From positions 164,548 to 228,547 of the forward strand of contig NOWV01000123.1 of the NCBI GenBank assembly GCA_003344405.1: a stretch of 64,000 bases of DNA, written 5' to 3'. Positions within the stretch are counted from its first letter, which is position 1. The number at the start of each line of letters is the position of its first letter. The DNA is from Trichoplax sp. H2 (lineage: Eukaryota; Placozoa; Uniplacotomia; Trichoplacea). Of this stretch, positions 1 to 12,428 are shown one piece after another. The notes under the pieces were generated by a model, which worked only from the letters and a program-made list of their open reading frames with translations, had not been told where the DNA came from and did no database searches. The position numbers were made by a program, and so were the translations under genes.

Positions 1-920
1 CAAGTAATGTAAATTACAGCAATAAAGGTAGACCTCAGATATACAGTACCAGTCGTTTACTTATTATAACGTTTTTGAATTTATAGTTTACAAAGGATCT
101 ATTGCTACACGACCTTATTCAAGCGTTTATTTCAACGCATCGATGTAACTCATCGATAGCAATGCAGTTACGCAAGCTTAATCATCATGATTATTTATTA
201 CTATAATAAGCGAGTTTTCTTCTTTCTTAGTCATTTTAATCAGTAATGCAGATTAAAGGTGAAAGACTAGGATGTAAGCGTAATAAAGTCATGATTAATC
301 CATCAAAACTGCTAAAAGATGACTGAATGGGCGATCGCATTTTTATTCCGATTGTAACTCAGTATACGTGGTTATTGACTCTATCGTTAAACTACGTCTA
401 CTCGTATTCAAGACCAGTAGGCGGATCAGCAACACAGCAAGTTATCCGTGGTTAACTCAGTATTACAACAACATAAAGAAACAAGAACTTACCATGATGA
501 AAATCAGCTTCAGAACCACAGTACTAAACTATATCATCATCATTATTATTAATAACTACCACATCTAGTCGTTGAATAAGCACTACATCACTGCCCCCCC
601 CCAAAAAAAAGAAACGAGCGCCAAATTACTCCATAGACTGTATCTTTTCATTGAATTGTTTCTTAATCCAGTACGAATAGCGAGCGCTACCTATTCCTTG
701 AATCAATGAAATAACGGCTAGATACCTGTCTACTTCATGATTTTCCTGTTCTAATTTGCTGATTTGACCCATGATGATAATTTTCCAAACTAGAAGAACA
801 GTTCTTACGGCTACAAATTAAAAGTCTATTGGCGATAGAATTGCATCATCAAGGAATTAATATCCCCCAAAATTATTAAACATAATTAATAATAATACGA
901 CGTACGGTACGACAGATGCG
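1..920. other. intergenic sequence, no gene recognised
   Basis: AT-rich non-coding sequence. It holds a short homopolymer junction (a run of C followed by a run of A near 594-610) and scattered ATG codons in short frames with no recognisable protein. I see no exon-like conserved peptide here. Confidence 0.5.
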
Positions 921-1074
921 AGCAGGGGACTACTCGATGTAAATAGTACCCCGTGCATAAAAATTGTCACTCTCGGCCTAGAAAGAAGAGAATGGATCTT
1001 GTTCCCTTTCTAGGGTAGGGGTGACAATTTTTATGCAACAAGAGTGCAATTTTGATTGAGTAGTAGTCCCTGCT
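921..1074. repeat. hairpin / MITE-like inverted-repeat element
   Basis: The ends are near-inverted repeats: the left end begins agcaggggactactc and the right end finishes gagtagtagtccctgct. An inner perfect 17-bp inverted pair (954-970 and 1021-1037, tgcataaaaattgtcac and its complement) and a further 9-bp pair (cctagaaag/ctttctagg) make the whole element foldable. It encodes no transposase, and I could not identify a clear target-site duplication. A non-autonomous DNA transposon is the simplest reading. Confidence 0.6.
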
Positions 1075-1257
1075 AAGAGTAGCACAGTCCAGTCTTACGA
1101 GTTTTACGTACTGTACAATAGTCAGACGAAATATATTCAGTAGCACTCTTGGCGATATCCGATCAATATTAACTCAGTAGTGTAATCCTACATCGCCTAC
1201 TTTTAGCATGATCTTCTATATTACTATCCGTACTGTGTGCAGTGTTGCAAAAAAGTG

Positions 1258-1392
1258 CATTGAAAAATAGTACTTGTCACCCCTTTGAGTACTATGTATT
1301 GTATACAACGTCGCAAAATGATACTAGAATAGTGTACCGTAGTGGTGCGCTCGAATACAAAGTACTCAAGGGGTGACAAGTATTATTCAACG
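1258..1392. repeat. second MITE-like inverted-repeat element
   Basis: Arms of about 28 bp (1266-1293 and 1361-1387) are complementary apart from one indel and one mismatch and carry the shared core cttgtcaccccttt / aaggggtgacaag. The outer ends (cattgaa and ttcaacg) extend the match. The core ttgtcac/gtgacaa also occurs in the element at 921-1074, so the two may belong to one family. The right end touches the 132-bp tandem duplication that begins at 1392. Confidence 0.55.
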
Positions 1393-1655
1393 AATCAAAC
1401 ATGAAAGAGTTTGATATCGCAAGCTGATGAATACATTATATACAGTACTGTACTGTAGTGTATACAGAGTACACTACCGCCAGCAAAAACTTCACCCTTT
1501 GCTCGGACTGGACTGTATTCAGTGAATCAAACATGAAAGAGTTTGATATCGCAAGCTGATGAATACATTATATACAGTACAGTACTGTAGTGTATACAGA
1601 GTACACTACCGCCAGCAAAAGCTTCACCCTTTGCTCGGACTGGACTGTATTCAGT
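1392..1655 (+). repeat. 132-bp direct tandem duplication (2 copies)
   Basis: Copies at 1392-1523 and 1524-1655 are direct repeats, both starting gaatcaaacatgaaagag, with only two differences that I can see (an A/T within the cagtac palindrome and an A/G in caaaa[a/g]ctt). The array ends 20 bp before the AGBL4 start codon, so it duplicates the presumed promoter or 5' UTR. In the second copy an ATG at 1559 is in frame with the AGBL4 ATG (39 codons upstream, no stop), giving a possible longer N-terminus. Confidence 0.85.
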
Positions 1656-1675
1656 GTAGTGACGGTAAAATCGAA

Positions 1676-4600
1676 ATGGCGTCTACGGACAGTTGCGATA
1701 GCAGCGATTCTGTTGGCGATCAATCTACAAGTAATAGCCGCCACAATGTGCACCTACGATTAGGCAATGTATCCAATTATTATGCCACTCCGCCAAATTA
1801 TAATGCCGCCATTAAGAAAGGTCACTTAAAATTCGATGCTGAATTCGAATGTGGTAAGTTCATTTCACCATGGCAACCATCAGAACCGAACAACGATCTT
1901 TATTCTAATCGAGCTTTAAAACCAAGCTTAATAATATCCATCGTAAAACGATTATAAATGGATATTACAGTAGTTACACTGAAAACATCGGTTGTTTCAA
2001 CTTGCATTAAAATTGAAACTGAAACTTTAATATCCGTCAGTATTGTATACCGTTGGCGTTGTTAGGATTGATAGACGCATCAGATTCCGACTTCAGTTTT
2101 CAAATTCTAATGTTAAAAATGTCAGCTTTTCTTACTGTTTCAAATTGTTTATTATCAATCTTTCTTTATTACTATCTGTACAATGTATATGTTGCCCATG
2201 CTATATCTGCCTTTATATGATATATTATAGCCCAAATTAGAAGTATGAGATTGTTATATGTCTACCATAACATACCATGGCCATAGATCATTATATGCGT
2301 ATTGCGTATATGGCTGATATTTTATTATCTTTACAATTTCAGGTAACTTATTGAAAGTGGAGTATATATCAGAGTTCGAATATGATTTATATGTGCGTCC
2401 AGACATTAGCAATTCTAGGTAAATAATAGCAATCCATCAAGTAAAATGAGTTGCTCCTCTTTATGTATTCATATTGTACTTGAGATTTCCTACTATAAGG
2501 TATCTTCATTATCCTATTAGGCTTGCATAATGCAAGCTATTCTGTGTGCTTAACAATAATACTTTTACACCAGATCGTTACATCGTTGCCATATACTATT
2601 TAACTCCTACTATCATTAACGTTGTTTTTCTGCTACCCTTCGGATTTTTTTTTAACTACATATCCTGATACTGTATTGTTTTATATGCTATCATAACATA
2701 GCTAACGAGATCTTATTACAACATGGACCTTATATTATTGAAAATTGTTTACCTAATAGTGCAATGTTTTCCCTGTAATTTTTTTAGATTTCGCGTCTGG
2801 TTCTATTTTACAGTATCGAATAACAAAGCCGGACAAGTAAGAATAATATCAAAGAATTCTGGATGTTATTGTTTGTATTACTTAGACAGTTGCTGTTATC
2901 TGGTTATGACAGATTTCCTTTTAGCATCGTTCTGTTAATGACATGATGAAAGGCATACGATGTTTACACTACTTACTGAAAAAATATAAATCTTCTGCGT
3001 TAACTCCTACATTTTAGAGGGCAATATTCAATATTGTCAATTTTAGTAAGACCAAAAGTTTGTATCGTGATGGAATGGCACCAGTTATAAAATCGACGAC
3101 ACGGCCAAAATGGTAAGAGATATATCTTATCCGTCACGTACTAGCAAATATTTCAATAATAGATTTCTGTTACTGCACTACATGCTAATCTAGCAGGTGA
3201 ATACGTCACCTCAGTAGAATAAAAAGCTTTTTAGAAGTGGCGTTAATATCGGTTAACAGTTCGTACGCATATCATAATCGGATAGGGTTAGGTTATCGGC
3301 AAAGAACGCCTTTTACTATCGATCGCCAGATCATGACAATAACTACGTTATGTCGTTTGCGGTTGTATTAGATAAAGAGAACGAAGAATATAGTGTGAGT
3401 AGGATACGAGAGAGCCGCTGATAACTGCTTATTATAATATCAGCAACCATAGATAACATTTTTCTAATTTAAAACTTTCATCTTCTTGCCAATTCTAGTT
3501 TGCCTATTGCTACCCGTATTCCTATTCTAAGCTCCAACGTTATTTAGATGCTATTGAAGCGAGATCGTTGCGTTATGTTCGAAGAGAGTGTATTGCCTTG
3601 ACATTGGTATGACACCTTACTGAATGCTATCATCAGTTGCAATAACGCACAGATCGCTATGATGTATTATGTTATCTATATTATACTACATATCTTGGCT
3701 TTAATAAATGCTCGAATAATTCTGTCTTTTATATTGCAACCAAACAGCAACACCGTCGTTTAGATATGATAACAATAACTTCGCCAGGTACGGTACTCCA
3801 TATGATTATTCCTGACTTGAATAAATTTTAAGAGCTAACTTGTTAGTTTTTTAAACATCTCAAATTTTTAAGTTAGACGAATGAAATCTGTAATACATAC
3901 TTTCTTTACGAATATGAGTATCTCATAATTAATGGATTTTGTTTCGCTATTGCAAAAAAAAATAGGAAATCTACAGCATGATGTGGAAAAGAAGTTAATC
4001 TTTATCAGTGCTAGAGTTCATCCGGGGGAATCCCCGTCATCTTACGTTTGTCAAGGTAACTAGATATTATATTACTCATAATGTAATTAGCAAATAAAGC
4101 TCCATATATGTCTAATTTAAAATTAAGAAACAGATCTATTGTTTCAGTTTTAACTTGAATCTATTTGTAATATAGGAATAATTGACTTTTTGATAAGCGA
4201 CTCGCCTGCGGCGAAGATATTACGGGATAACTTAGTGTTCAAGATAGGTTAGGATGATACATTTAGTAACAGCGTTTCATTTCTGATTTCCTTTTGTGAT
4301 TCCATTCGTTTAAAAAAGCCAAACATGGGAGAGCTTTTTAATTAATATTTTAAATATAAGATTGATTTATTTCAATTTATGCTAGTGCCAATGCTAAATC
4401 CGGATGGAGTCAGTGTTGGAAATTATAGGTTTAAAATGAAATGATTTGGCTAATAAATTAACAATTGCGCAAATGCGTTAGTTATATAGTACATCGTATG
4501 TAAGTATGCTAATATGATCTAACAATATTACGTACTAGATGTTCTCTAGCTGGTGATGATCTAAATCGCCACTGGCATAATCCTACTCGGCAACATCCTA

Positions 4601-6268
4601 CTCTTTCTGCCACGAAAGATATTTTAATGGAACATGATAGTGACAATGTAAGCTATATTTATTTATCAATAATATTGATCCTTTTGGTGATTGATTATCT
4701 ATTTCGTTTTAGACATGCAATGTAGAGTTTTACGTTGATATTCATGGTCATACCTCACTTGTTAACGGTATTGTAAAAATTATATGTGAACTGAAACCAC
4801 TATCATTATTTATAGAACTTCAGAATTTAACACAAAGTTTATAAATTACCGGGTTTTCCTATTTTAGCTTTTATTTATGGAAACATTTTCGATGATAGCA
4901 CCAGATTCGAAAAGCAAAGTATATTTCCTAAACTATTGAGTAATAATGCGGATGATTTTTCCATGGTAAGGAATACTAGCCCAATATTATTTCAATATTT
5001 TATGAATGATTACAGCAAAGTATATTTCCTAAACTATTAAGTAATAATGCCGATGATTTTTCCATGGTAAGGAATGCTAGCGCAATATTATTTCAATATT
5101 TTATGAATGATTACTCAATACCGATTGATTATTCTAAATTGCTCAGATGTTACCTAATTAATTTATGATACACTATCAGCTACAAATAATCACAATTCCG
5201 AAAGATTTACAGTAAATAATGCAATTTCTATATAAAGGCAAAAACATGCTTCAATAAAGACGCAGTAAAAGCTGGGACTGGAAGAAGGTATGCGTATTAG
5301 CGGCTAAGATTAGCTTTTGCACGCTTGTACTAATTTTAATATCGACCTAATGCAGAATTCTTTCTTATAACTTTGTGCATAGATTTCTAGGAAGTTATCT
5401 TAATCCGAATGCCTTATGCTATACTCTTGAAGTATCATGTTACGGTTATCAAAACGTCGCTAATTCCATTACCCCGTATACGGAAGAAGGATGTATCTAA
5501 ACCTAATAAAAAATCTTCATTTTCGTTTTTGAAAGTGACTAATACAGTGCTAGCCTCTGGCGTATTTTAGCTGGAGTATCTTCGTTAGGTTTATGGAACA
5601 TTAGTTCATTTTATATAGAGAATCTTATAAATAAATCCGTAATTCGATGACTAGCTTATTTCTCTTTTATGTATTGATCAACTACGATAACAGATTTAAC
5701 GTTTCCTTGACTCATAATTAATTAATTAATCATTACAGTTATGCGCTTAGGACGAAGTTTTGCAAAAACATTTGTAGATTATTACGAGCTAAATGGATGT
5801 GTTAGCGAACTTGTGGCCGAACGAGCTGCTGCAGCTGCCATTCGAAGGAAAAATGCACGAGAACGAGAGGGGAACAAAGGTAAAAAACAAACAGGCGATA
5901 GAGATATTAAGGAAACTAGGAAGACTGATTCTCAAGCAGTTTTATGGAACAGTTCTAAACAGAATTATGAAGGGTAAGTCTTAAGACATTTATAAGATTA
6001 TTTTTAATTGATTTTATCCTAATTGTGTAAAATGATTCGTTATCAATTACATCAATTATATATCAATTACAGCTTTTAAACTAATTCTTATCTTTAATTT
6101 AGAATTAAGAGCGCTCTCGAATTACGTAGAAGTCGAAACTACAAACTACAAGGTAATTCGATCGAGAAAAACCCGAAAAGCTCCATCAGCAAGATCGACG
6201 AGTTTTCTCCTATTTCCTTAAAGTTACGTCATAGAGAAAGATTCTATAGTAAAGATTTTAAATTATAA
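1676..6268 (+). CDS. AGBL4: cytosolic carboxypeptidase 6 (tubulin deglutamylase), 17-18 exons
   Basis: An M14D metallocarboxypeptidase. Family members remove C-terminal and side-chain glutamates from tubulin and other proteins in the cytosol and cilia. Exons, phase-checked: 1676-1853, 2343-2418, 2788-2836, 3018-3112, 3292-3394, 3499-3606, 3748-3787, 3966-4055, 4176-4247, 4386-4428, 4539-4647, 4713-4767, 4868-4965, optional 5016-5066, 5238-5287, 5383-5492, 5739-5973, 6103-6268. The product is 558 residues, or 575 with the optional exon. FNIVNFSKTKSLYRDGMAP is diagnostic of the CCP6 branch. Zinc ligands are H and E of VHPGE (about 234/237) and H of VDIHGH (about 332). NPDGV, LNRHW and the catalytic Glu of YTLEVS (about 405) are present, so an active enzyme is expected. 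The N-terminus matches human CCP6, supporting the ATG at 1676. The C-terminal basic tail (exons 16-17) is lineage-specific. Confidence 0.93.
4913..5114 (+). repeat. 101-bp intragenic tandem duplication creating an extra AGBL4 exon
   Basis: Units 4913-5013 and 5014-5114 are about 96% identical (four differences seen). Each covers the last 51 nt of an AGBL4 exon, its gtaagg donor and 50 bp of intron. The junction attacag|CAAAG forms a usable acceptor, so unit 2 contains a complete 51-nt exon (5016-5066), phase 0 at both ends, encoding QSIFPKLLSNNADDFSM again. Both exonic differences (TTG/TTA, GCG/GCC) are synonymous. Skipping it restores the usual family length. Confidence 0.85.
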
Positions 6269-7377
6269 GTTATAAATAAGGACTAATTTTCATATGGAAT
6301 CAATTGTTTTAATTTACAACTGCCTAAATATTGAAAAATATATTGAAATCCGCTTATATTAGCAATCATGACACAAATGAATTGTTTGATTAGTATTGTA
6401 CATTATTGAGATAGCAAGTGCGTCTTGCAGTGAACCCTTACTAATCAAATTTATGTACAGTAATATCTATAGTGGAATGGTACTATATTTAGATCTAAAT
6501 CTGAAAGTTAATAACTTGGCCTTAAATATATTTAATCAGAATGGTAGACTTAACGTTATTCGGAATAGCCTTTTATCGTTACTTACTGAGTTATTAGCAT
6601 TCTCAGAATGTTATTTATATTTCAGTAACGGTAAAATCACTATCCTGTTGCGAGGACAAACGTATATTATCTAAATAACGTTGAATTAACTACAATTATT
6701 TACTAATTCAATTTATTTGAGAAATACTTTTCTCACATTTTTCTTGAGCAGATGTGCAAATTATTACAAAACAAATAAGAAAAAATTTTTCAGTCATTGC
6801 TGTACAAATTATATTATTATGAATGCATGATTGCAGCATTAGACTTCATTCAATGATGTATCAAATAGTTCTCCGAATTTGCCCATCATAATCGAGCATA
6901 ATAAAATTTCGATTACATATCAAGATACGGCACATTTAACAAGAGCAAATCAAAGATTTCGCTATACTTGCGTAGAACATTGATCAAATAGGATATTATT
7001 ATTTACTATACAGTAATACGTAGAAGTAGAAATTAATCCAAATAACGTAATAATAACAGTACTAAAGGTTGATGTCAGTACTTACTCTTTATAAAAAATT
7101 TGATCATTACATGTTTACTATTATCATACATTAATTAGCACAGGAAAAGTATCGCACCGACCGCCATGCAATTTGCTCAATGAAAGGGCTTGACGAAAGG
7201 CGGCAATATAGTCACAATGTCGAGTTATGCCATTATCATGTCAATGATGAACTGTACAGTACGGCAAATATTGATGCCTTTTACCTAAGCGATAGTACCT
7301 TATAGGTAGCAAATGTACTTAGTAATTACATTATGTACTGTATATTTAAGTCGTCGTTATACATAAGCATTTATGAA
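6269..7377. other. 3' intergenic region between convergent AGBL4 and MED26
   Basis: About 1.1 kb of AT-rich sequence between two stop codons facing each other. An AATAAA at 6900-6905 is one candidate AGBL4 polyadenylation signal but lies far downstream. Open frames here show no resemblance to known proteins and look like chance. Confidence 0.4.
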
Positions 7378-10300
7378 TCAGCTTTCAAAACAAAATTCAT
7401 AGTCAAACACAGTATATGGCAAAATTACTAATTCATCATTTGGAGTTGGCATAGGTATATTCCATGTACACCAACTGCCATCGAAGGCATAGCGACCACA
7501 TACACCGTCTACTTTATTACTGATGTCATTTTCGTTGCTACTATTTTGTATTTTATTTATATCCTTATCTTTTACTCCCCAATCAAGCCGCAGTCTAAGG
7601 GATCTCTTTCTTACGTAGTTATTTTCTGCTTGGGTTTCAAGTTCGCTTATGGAATTCAGTAATTGGTCTAGCACGCTAGCCTGCTGTTTACGAATGCGTT
7701 TCACGTCCGCCTTCATATTTAGTTCTTTTACCTTGCTAGGTATAGGGATTTTATAACCACTTGCCATATCATTTGATTCACTATCTGATTTATCGACCTT
7801 ACTAGCATTAGTTGATGCACAGGTTTTATTTTCAATTTCTATCGTAGGTGATAAACTTTCCAGATCGTTATTTACTCCGCTAGTGTCACTGTTATCGTTT
7901 TCTATTGCACTTTCAAAAGCAGACGCGTTAATATTATCACCATACGATGTCATCGCTGTGGAGACAGTAGAGTCATTTTTAATAATTGGTAAGGATTCAA
8001 CACGTGGTATTTGAATACAGGCGATTGCTGGTTTATTAATGACATCTAAAGTATCATCGCTTAAAGACTTCTTTATACGTTTCGGCTCGGTTTCTTGGCT
8101 ATCTCCATCATGTACATTATTACTGTCATCAAATTTCCTTTTCATTTGATCGCCATTTTGTAAGATGCTATTTGAGCCTCTCAAATAATCTCGTTGCCAT
8201 TGCTTGAGCAATTCCTTTAACTGTTTCTTTACATCTTCATTGGCAATCTTCTTACGTATATTATTAACAACCTTACCCAAACGCGTTTTCTGAAAAATTT
8301 CAATAAATTATGTCAGAAACGTAAAATTGCCAAAGGTAAACATATTTTACTAAGATGTGGGACAATTATAGAAGTAATCTTTCGACGATTTCGTGATAAA
8401 GTATGCCGCTATACAAAAATAAAGCACTTTGATAATTATCTAAACGCATGATAAACTTGAATAACTATGGTATTTACTACTGTAAGTCATATAGTAACGA
8501 AAATCCTTAGTGGAGGTATAAAAGTATCTCAGATCTTATTCTTTTATTATTAATAGTAGCATGTCGTGTTCGTGATTCTTGGCGTAAATGTATTGTTATA
8601 CTGTCAATGTATAGCACTGTGTAAGTAAAAATACATACTGTGTATGCATTCGACAGACTAATAATAGTATGATTTCCATGGTAGTATTTGTCATAGTGTT
8701 ACATTCCAATAAATTGCTATAGTAGGGTACTGAAAAAATTTTGAAACCCTAAATAGTGATATACCACATCTACAATTATTTTTATCTGACTACATGATTC
8801 GACCATTTTGCCAGTACAGTAAACGACGTAAACAACAAGTATCACAGTAAAACATACCGTATAGAATTAGGAACGTTTATACAGTAATCATTGTGCAGGA
8901 ACATTCAGAAACATATTCGTATACTGTATATCTTGGGAGTGAGATAAACCTTAGACTACAAGAAGAAAAGGTTTCTTCTAGTAGTCCATGCGTAAATCAA
9001 TACATTCTTTTTTGTTCTTCTTAAGACATAACGATACACCTTAGGGAATTGAGTACATCATGGCAGCCGAAGATGACACATACTGTAGACTAGATATACG
9101 CGTAGATACACGTCTACTAGACGAACTGTATTTGGCCCCACTTGTACCGTACTAAACAAAACAAAGGTTCGTAATGGGGCTTTAGACCGCCAAAATGCTG
9201 CAACTTCGGAATCTGAATTTCTCGCGCCTGCTAAAACTACCACTGTAAAGAAAATTACCTCAAAATAGTTAAAAATAGACAGTGCGCAGTATACCTTATG
9301 CATAGCGCGGAACTGCATATGTAACCATATAGGTAGTCTAATTACTCGTCAATTCTTAAAATTATTGTCACCAATTCCAGATCTTTGATCTATGACTTAA
9401 AATAATATTTATTAAATGCAGATTAACTTACTTTATACCTGTACTACTGTCCTGCAGCCTGCATTTCGAGAATCAAGCGTTCTAACTATGAACTAATAGG
9501 TCTACCAAAATAGTATCCTAGTAGTCAATCGACATGGTATGTTTTTATACAATACCGTATAGCTGTACTTTGATGGAAGATAATATAAAACAAATTGTAA
9601 TAAGTCGCTTTCACATACTGCTGTAAAGTAGTAGCGTTTCGATTATTTTCGTATCACCATAAATACTCGTATACCGTAGGTTACTGTATACAAATTTTAA
9701 GGATAACGGCTTCCCTTACATAATATCTAACTCAAAACATTAAGCCGAAAGAAGTTACTGAGTGACACATACGACTCGTATCATACTTTATAATTTACGA
9801 GTTTCTGTATAAAGTTACATTAATGTACGTCTACGATTTACAATTACGGCATACCCAGTGCACCGTGTTAATATAAGTGTTATAATAAATAAATGGTCGC
9901 CTATTTAAAATTCTGAGATAGAATGATGCTGTACATTGGTTGTGAGTAGCGACGTCACTACATGTGCTGTATGATATTAAGCATATATTTTAACTAGTTA
10001 GCTAATTTCTCATTAGCTGGACAGAATAACTTGTACATTTGCATAATATTGCAATAGGTTTCAAATTACGTATGTCTCAACAGCTTCATACGTAAACGGT
10101 CTCATTTGCCTGATTTTGAAAACGTATAGATTTCTATTTTTTAAAGGTGTTGTGGAAAACTATTATGCTGTAAAAAAATAACTGTCAATTTCCTTTCTTA
10201 ATTACTTAATTATACAAGCATTTCTATTCGTCATTAATATTAAACAATAATAAAGTTCTTAAAACTTTGGATGTCAATGTAATAAATATACTATGGAGTT

Positions 10301-12428
10301 AGCCGTAAATTTGCTGTTAGTAGAATTTGTAGAAAGCATGAAATGCATGACTGCAGCAATAAGAGTCCTACAGTATATAATGTATTTATCAACAACAATA
10401 TATCATTTATTATTTCAATAAGCAAAATTATTAGATGAAAAGTAGCCCCATTGAATGTAATAAATTCTACATATTTCGCATCGTAATGATACATGTGTAC
10501 AGTCATAAAATATATTACTAAGTTGAAAAATCGATATTCAAACTGAAGAAGATCATTATCGGGTCAGATGATACTTACTTCTAAAATATCTTTGGAAACA
10601 ATTTGATGTTGATTTCGAAGTGCATTTATGCATACTTGTAATTTTTCCTGGTCTTGCGTTGAAGTCTACAATCAGTATTCAGTTTCAAAGCAATAAAATC
10701 AGTATCACTATTAAGATCTTAAAAAGATTCACGCTATAAATGTTGTACATTTCAGCCTTCGATCGAAATTGATGACTTTGGCTTATACCTCGCTAGAAGT
10801 TAACGAGCACTTTTGTAAAATATATCATTAACAATTTCAATTTCATCTTACTACTTTATGTTGGTAGCATAAGTGCAATTTTACTCAATATCTTAACAGT
10901 GTGAACGATATCCAGGTTAAAACCAGTGACAGTATAAGCTTAATCAAAACTGTTTTCGACCTAATTTAGTGGGGTAAATAGTATGCATACCAATGCTAGG
11001 CCAAATCACTATCTTAACGTCATGTACTATAGCAAAATGGATATAGCATAGACATACTTCTTCATGAATTAATTAATATACCTACTATTGATTTGTTCAA
11101 ATTAATCAACGATAAAAGATTTTTTCCTTCTACTCGTTCTTATTGTAGACCGTATAGATGAATTGGACAAAATGTATTATTTTGCCCTAAAATCAGCAAG
11201 AGCAACACAGGATGATCCAATTTAATTTCTTTACTGTTAATACTAATATTATTTTCGAATTAGTGAGGCAATATGAGGTCACTTTCCAAGATTTCATTAT
11301 CATGACTCATAGGGCAAATCTAAGATAAGCACTGGACATAAAATTATTCAATATTATTGCGATATACTGTATACCGGTGGTTAGATTAGTTACAACTGTA
11401 GCATACTGCATAGTACGTATTGCCATTCTTGATTTATGAGTTATGCATAGAGTAAGCTTTCAATTCATTTTGATCATGCTCGCAATGTTAGTATTAGGCA
11501 TTTGTAGGTCATTTGCAAATGCATTAATTGCACTCGTTAATACGTGCAGTCCAGTACCAATATAGTAAGTTACAATTAGCGACTTGTACAGTACAGTAAA
11601 AATGATGAATGGAATTTCTTCTTAAAACGTGCTATGTATAAATAAAGGAGCTTGAAAATAGCTATTTTAAAATTGAAGCCTTGAAGGTAAGGGAGTCCAT
11701 ACAGTTGGGTCCATTTTGTAGTAGTCTCATGTCTGCGTTACTATTTTTACACGTCAAAAGTCGCCGTCACCTGTCATACCCGGAGATAAGAAGCTGAGAG
11801 CAGACGAGGTTGAGCGTTTTTGCGTACTAGACGTATAGCAGGGGATCATTGTCCTGCAATATAATCCAGTACAGTACACAGGTGCAAATGGCTAATATAC
11901 TGTACTGTATAGCACTGTAACTACTTTAGTACTGTACAATACCTTACTAGTCACATTGTAACAGGATTGTACTGTACTCAGTGAAGTGAGTGAATAGCAC
12001 AGCATGTTACAAAGACTAGAAATGTTGTACGCTTCAAGGTGAACACTGTACAGTATGGAATATTCACTGTACTATTGACTATACAGTAGACATGGCCACA
12101 TCGATATCCAATTATTTTCCCGATTGCATATCCGTTTTCTAGCGGAATTACAGATACTGCATGATGTGTGTAACAAGAAATCAAGTTCTAAAAAGAACAT
12201 AGATTACTCTAGAAAAAGTTGATGGAATCAAGACTGTAACACACCAACAACACTCTTAGCATGAAGGTGTTCTCAAACTGCTCACAGTCACACTTTAAAA
12301 AACATGGCGGCCCAGTGATATACAGTGAGAAATTATTACTTGTAGTCACTTACGTTCCCTTCGTCGTCGATCTGATGGAAAACCGCTTTCAGATCCTCAG
12401 CGATAACATCAGCAGACAATACGGACAT
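7378..12428 (-). CDS. MED26: Mediator complex subunit 26, 3 exons
   Basis: MED26 is a Mediator subunit that helps recruit elongation factors to RNA polymerase II in the nucleus. Exons read on the minus strand: 12428-12354, 10665-10579, 8289-7378, all phase 0, giving 357 residues. Exons 1 and 2 plus the start of exon 3 form the TFIIS N-terminal (LW) domain: LQVCINALRNQHQIVSKDIL, then KTRLGKVVNNIRKK and LLKQWQRD (residues about 5-88), aligning with human LGKLINDVRKK...LLRSWQ. The middle is low-complexity and charged with a basic KRIKK patch. The C-terminus FDGSWCTW...LVILPYTVFD matches the human GNWYDW...LNILPYVCLD box and runs about nine residues further. It is much shorter than human (600 residues), the disordered centre being reduced. 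Introns of 1.7 and 2.3 kb are long for this window and rich in tacagta motifs. The first exon is assigned from position, phase and weaker similarity. Confidence 0.87.
8290..10578 (-). other. MED26 intron 2
   Basis: A 2.3-kb intron with AT-rich filler and a patch of higher GC at about 9060-9310 that is open on the minus strand but resembles no protein I know. A near-perfect hairpin lies at 8954-8986 (gactacaagaaga / tcttctagtagtc, one mismatch in 13). No other gene was recognised. Confidence 0.45.

Noticed and set aside
368-568. Open frame of 66 codons ending in poly-Ile
   Set aside because: It has no ATG in good context, is low complexity at the end, and has no homology or splice context.
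9058-9318. 86-codon minus-strand ORF in MED26 intron 2
   Set aside because: It lies inside a phase-consistent intron and resembles no family. The local rise in GC explains the lack of stops.
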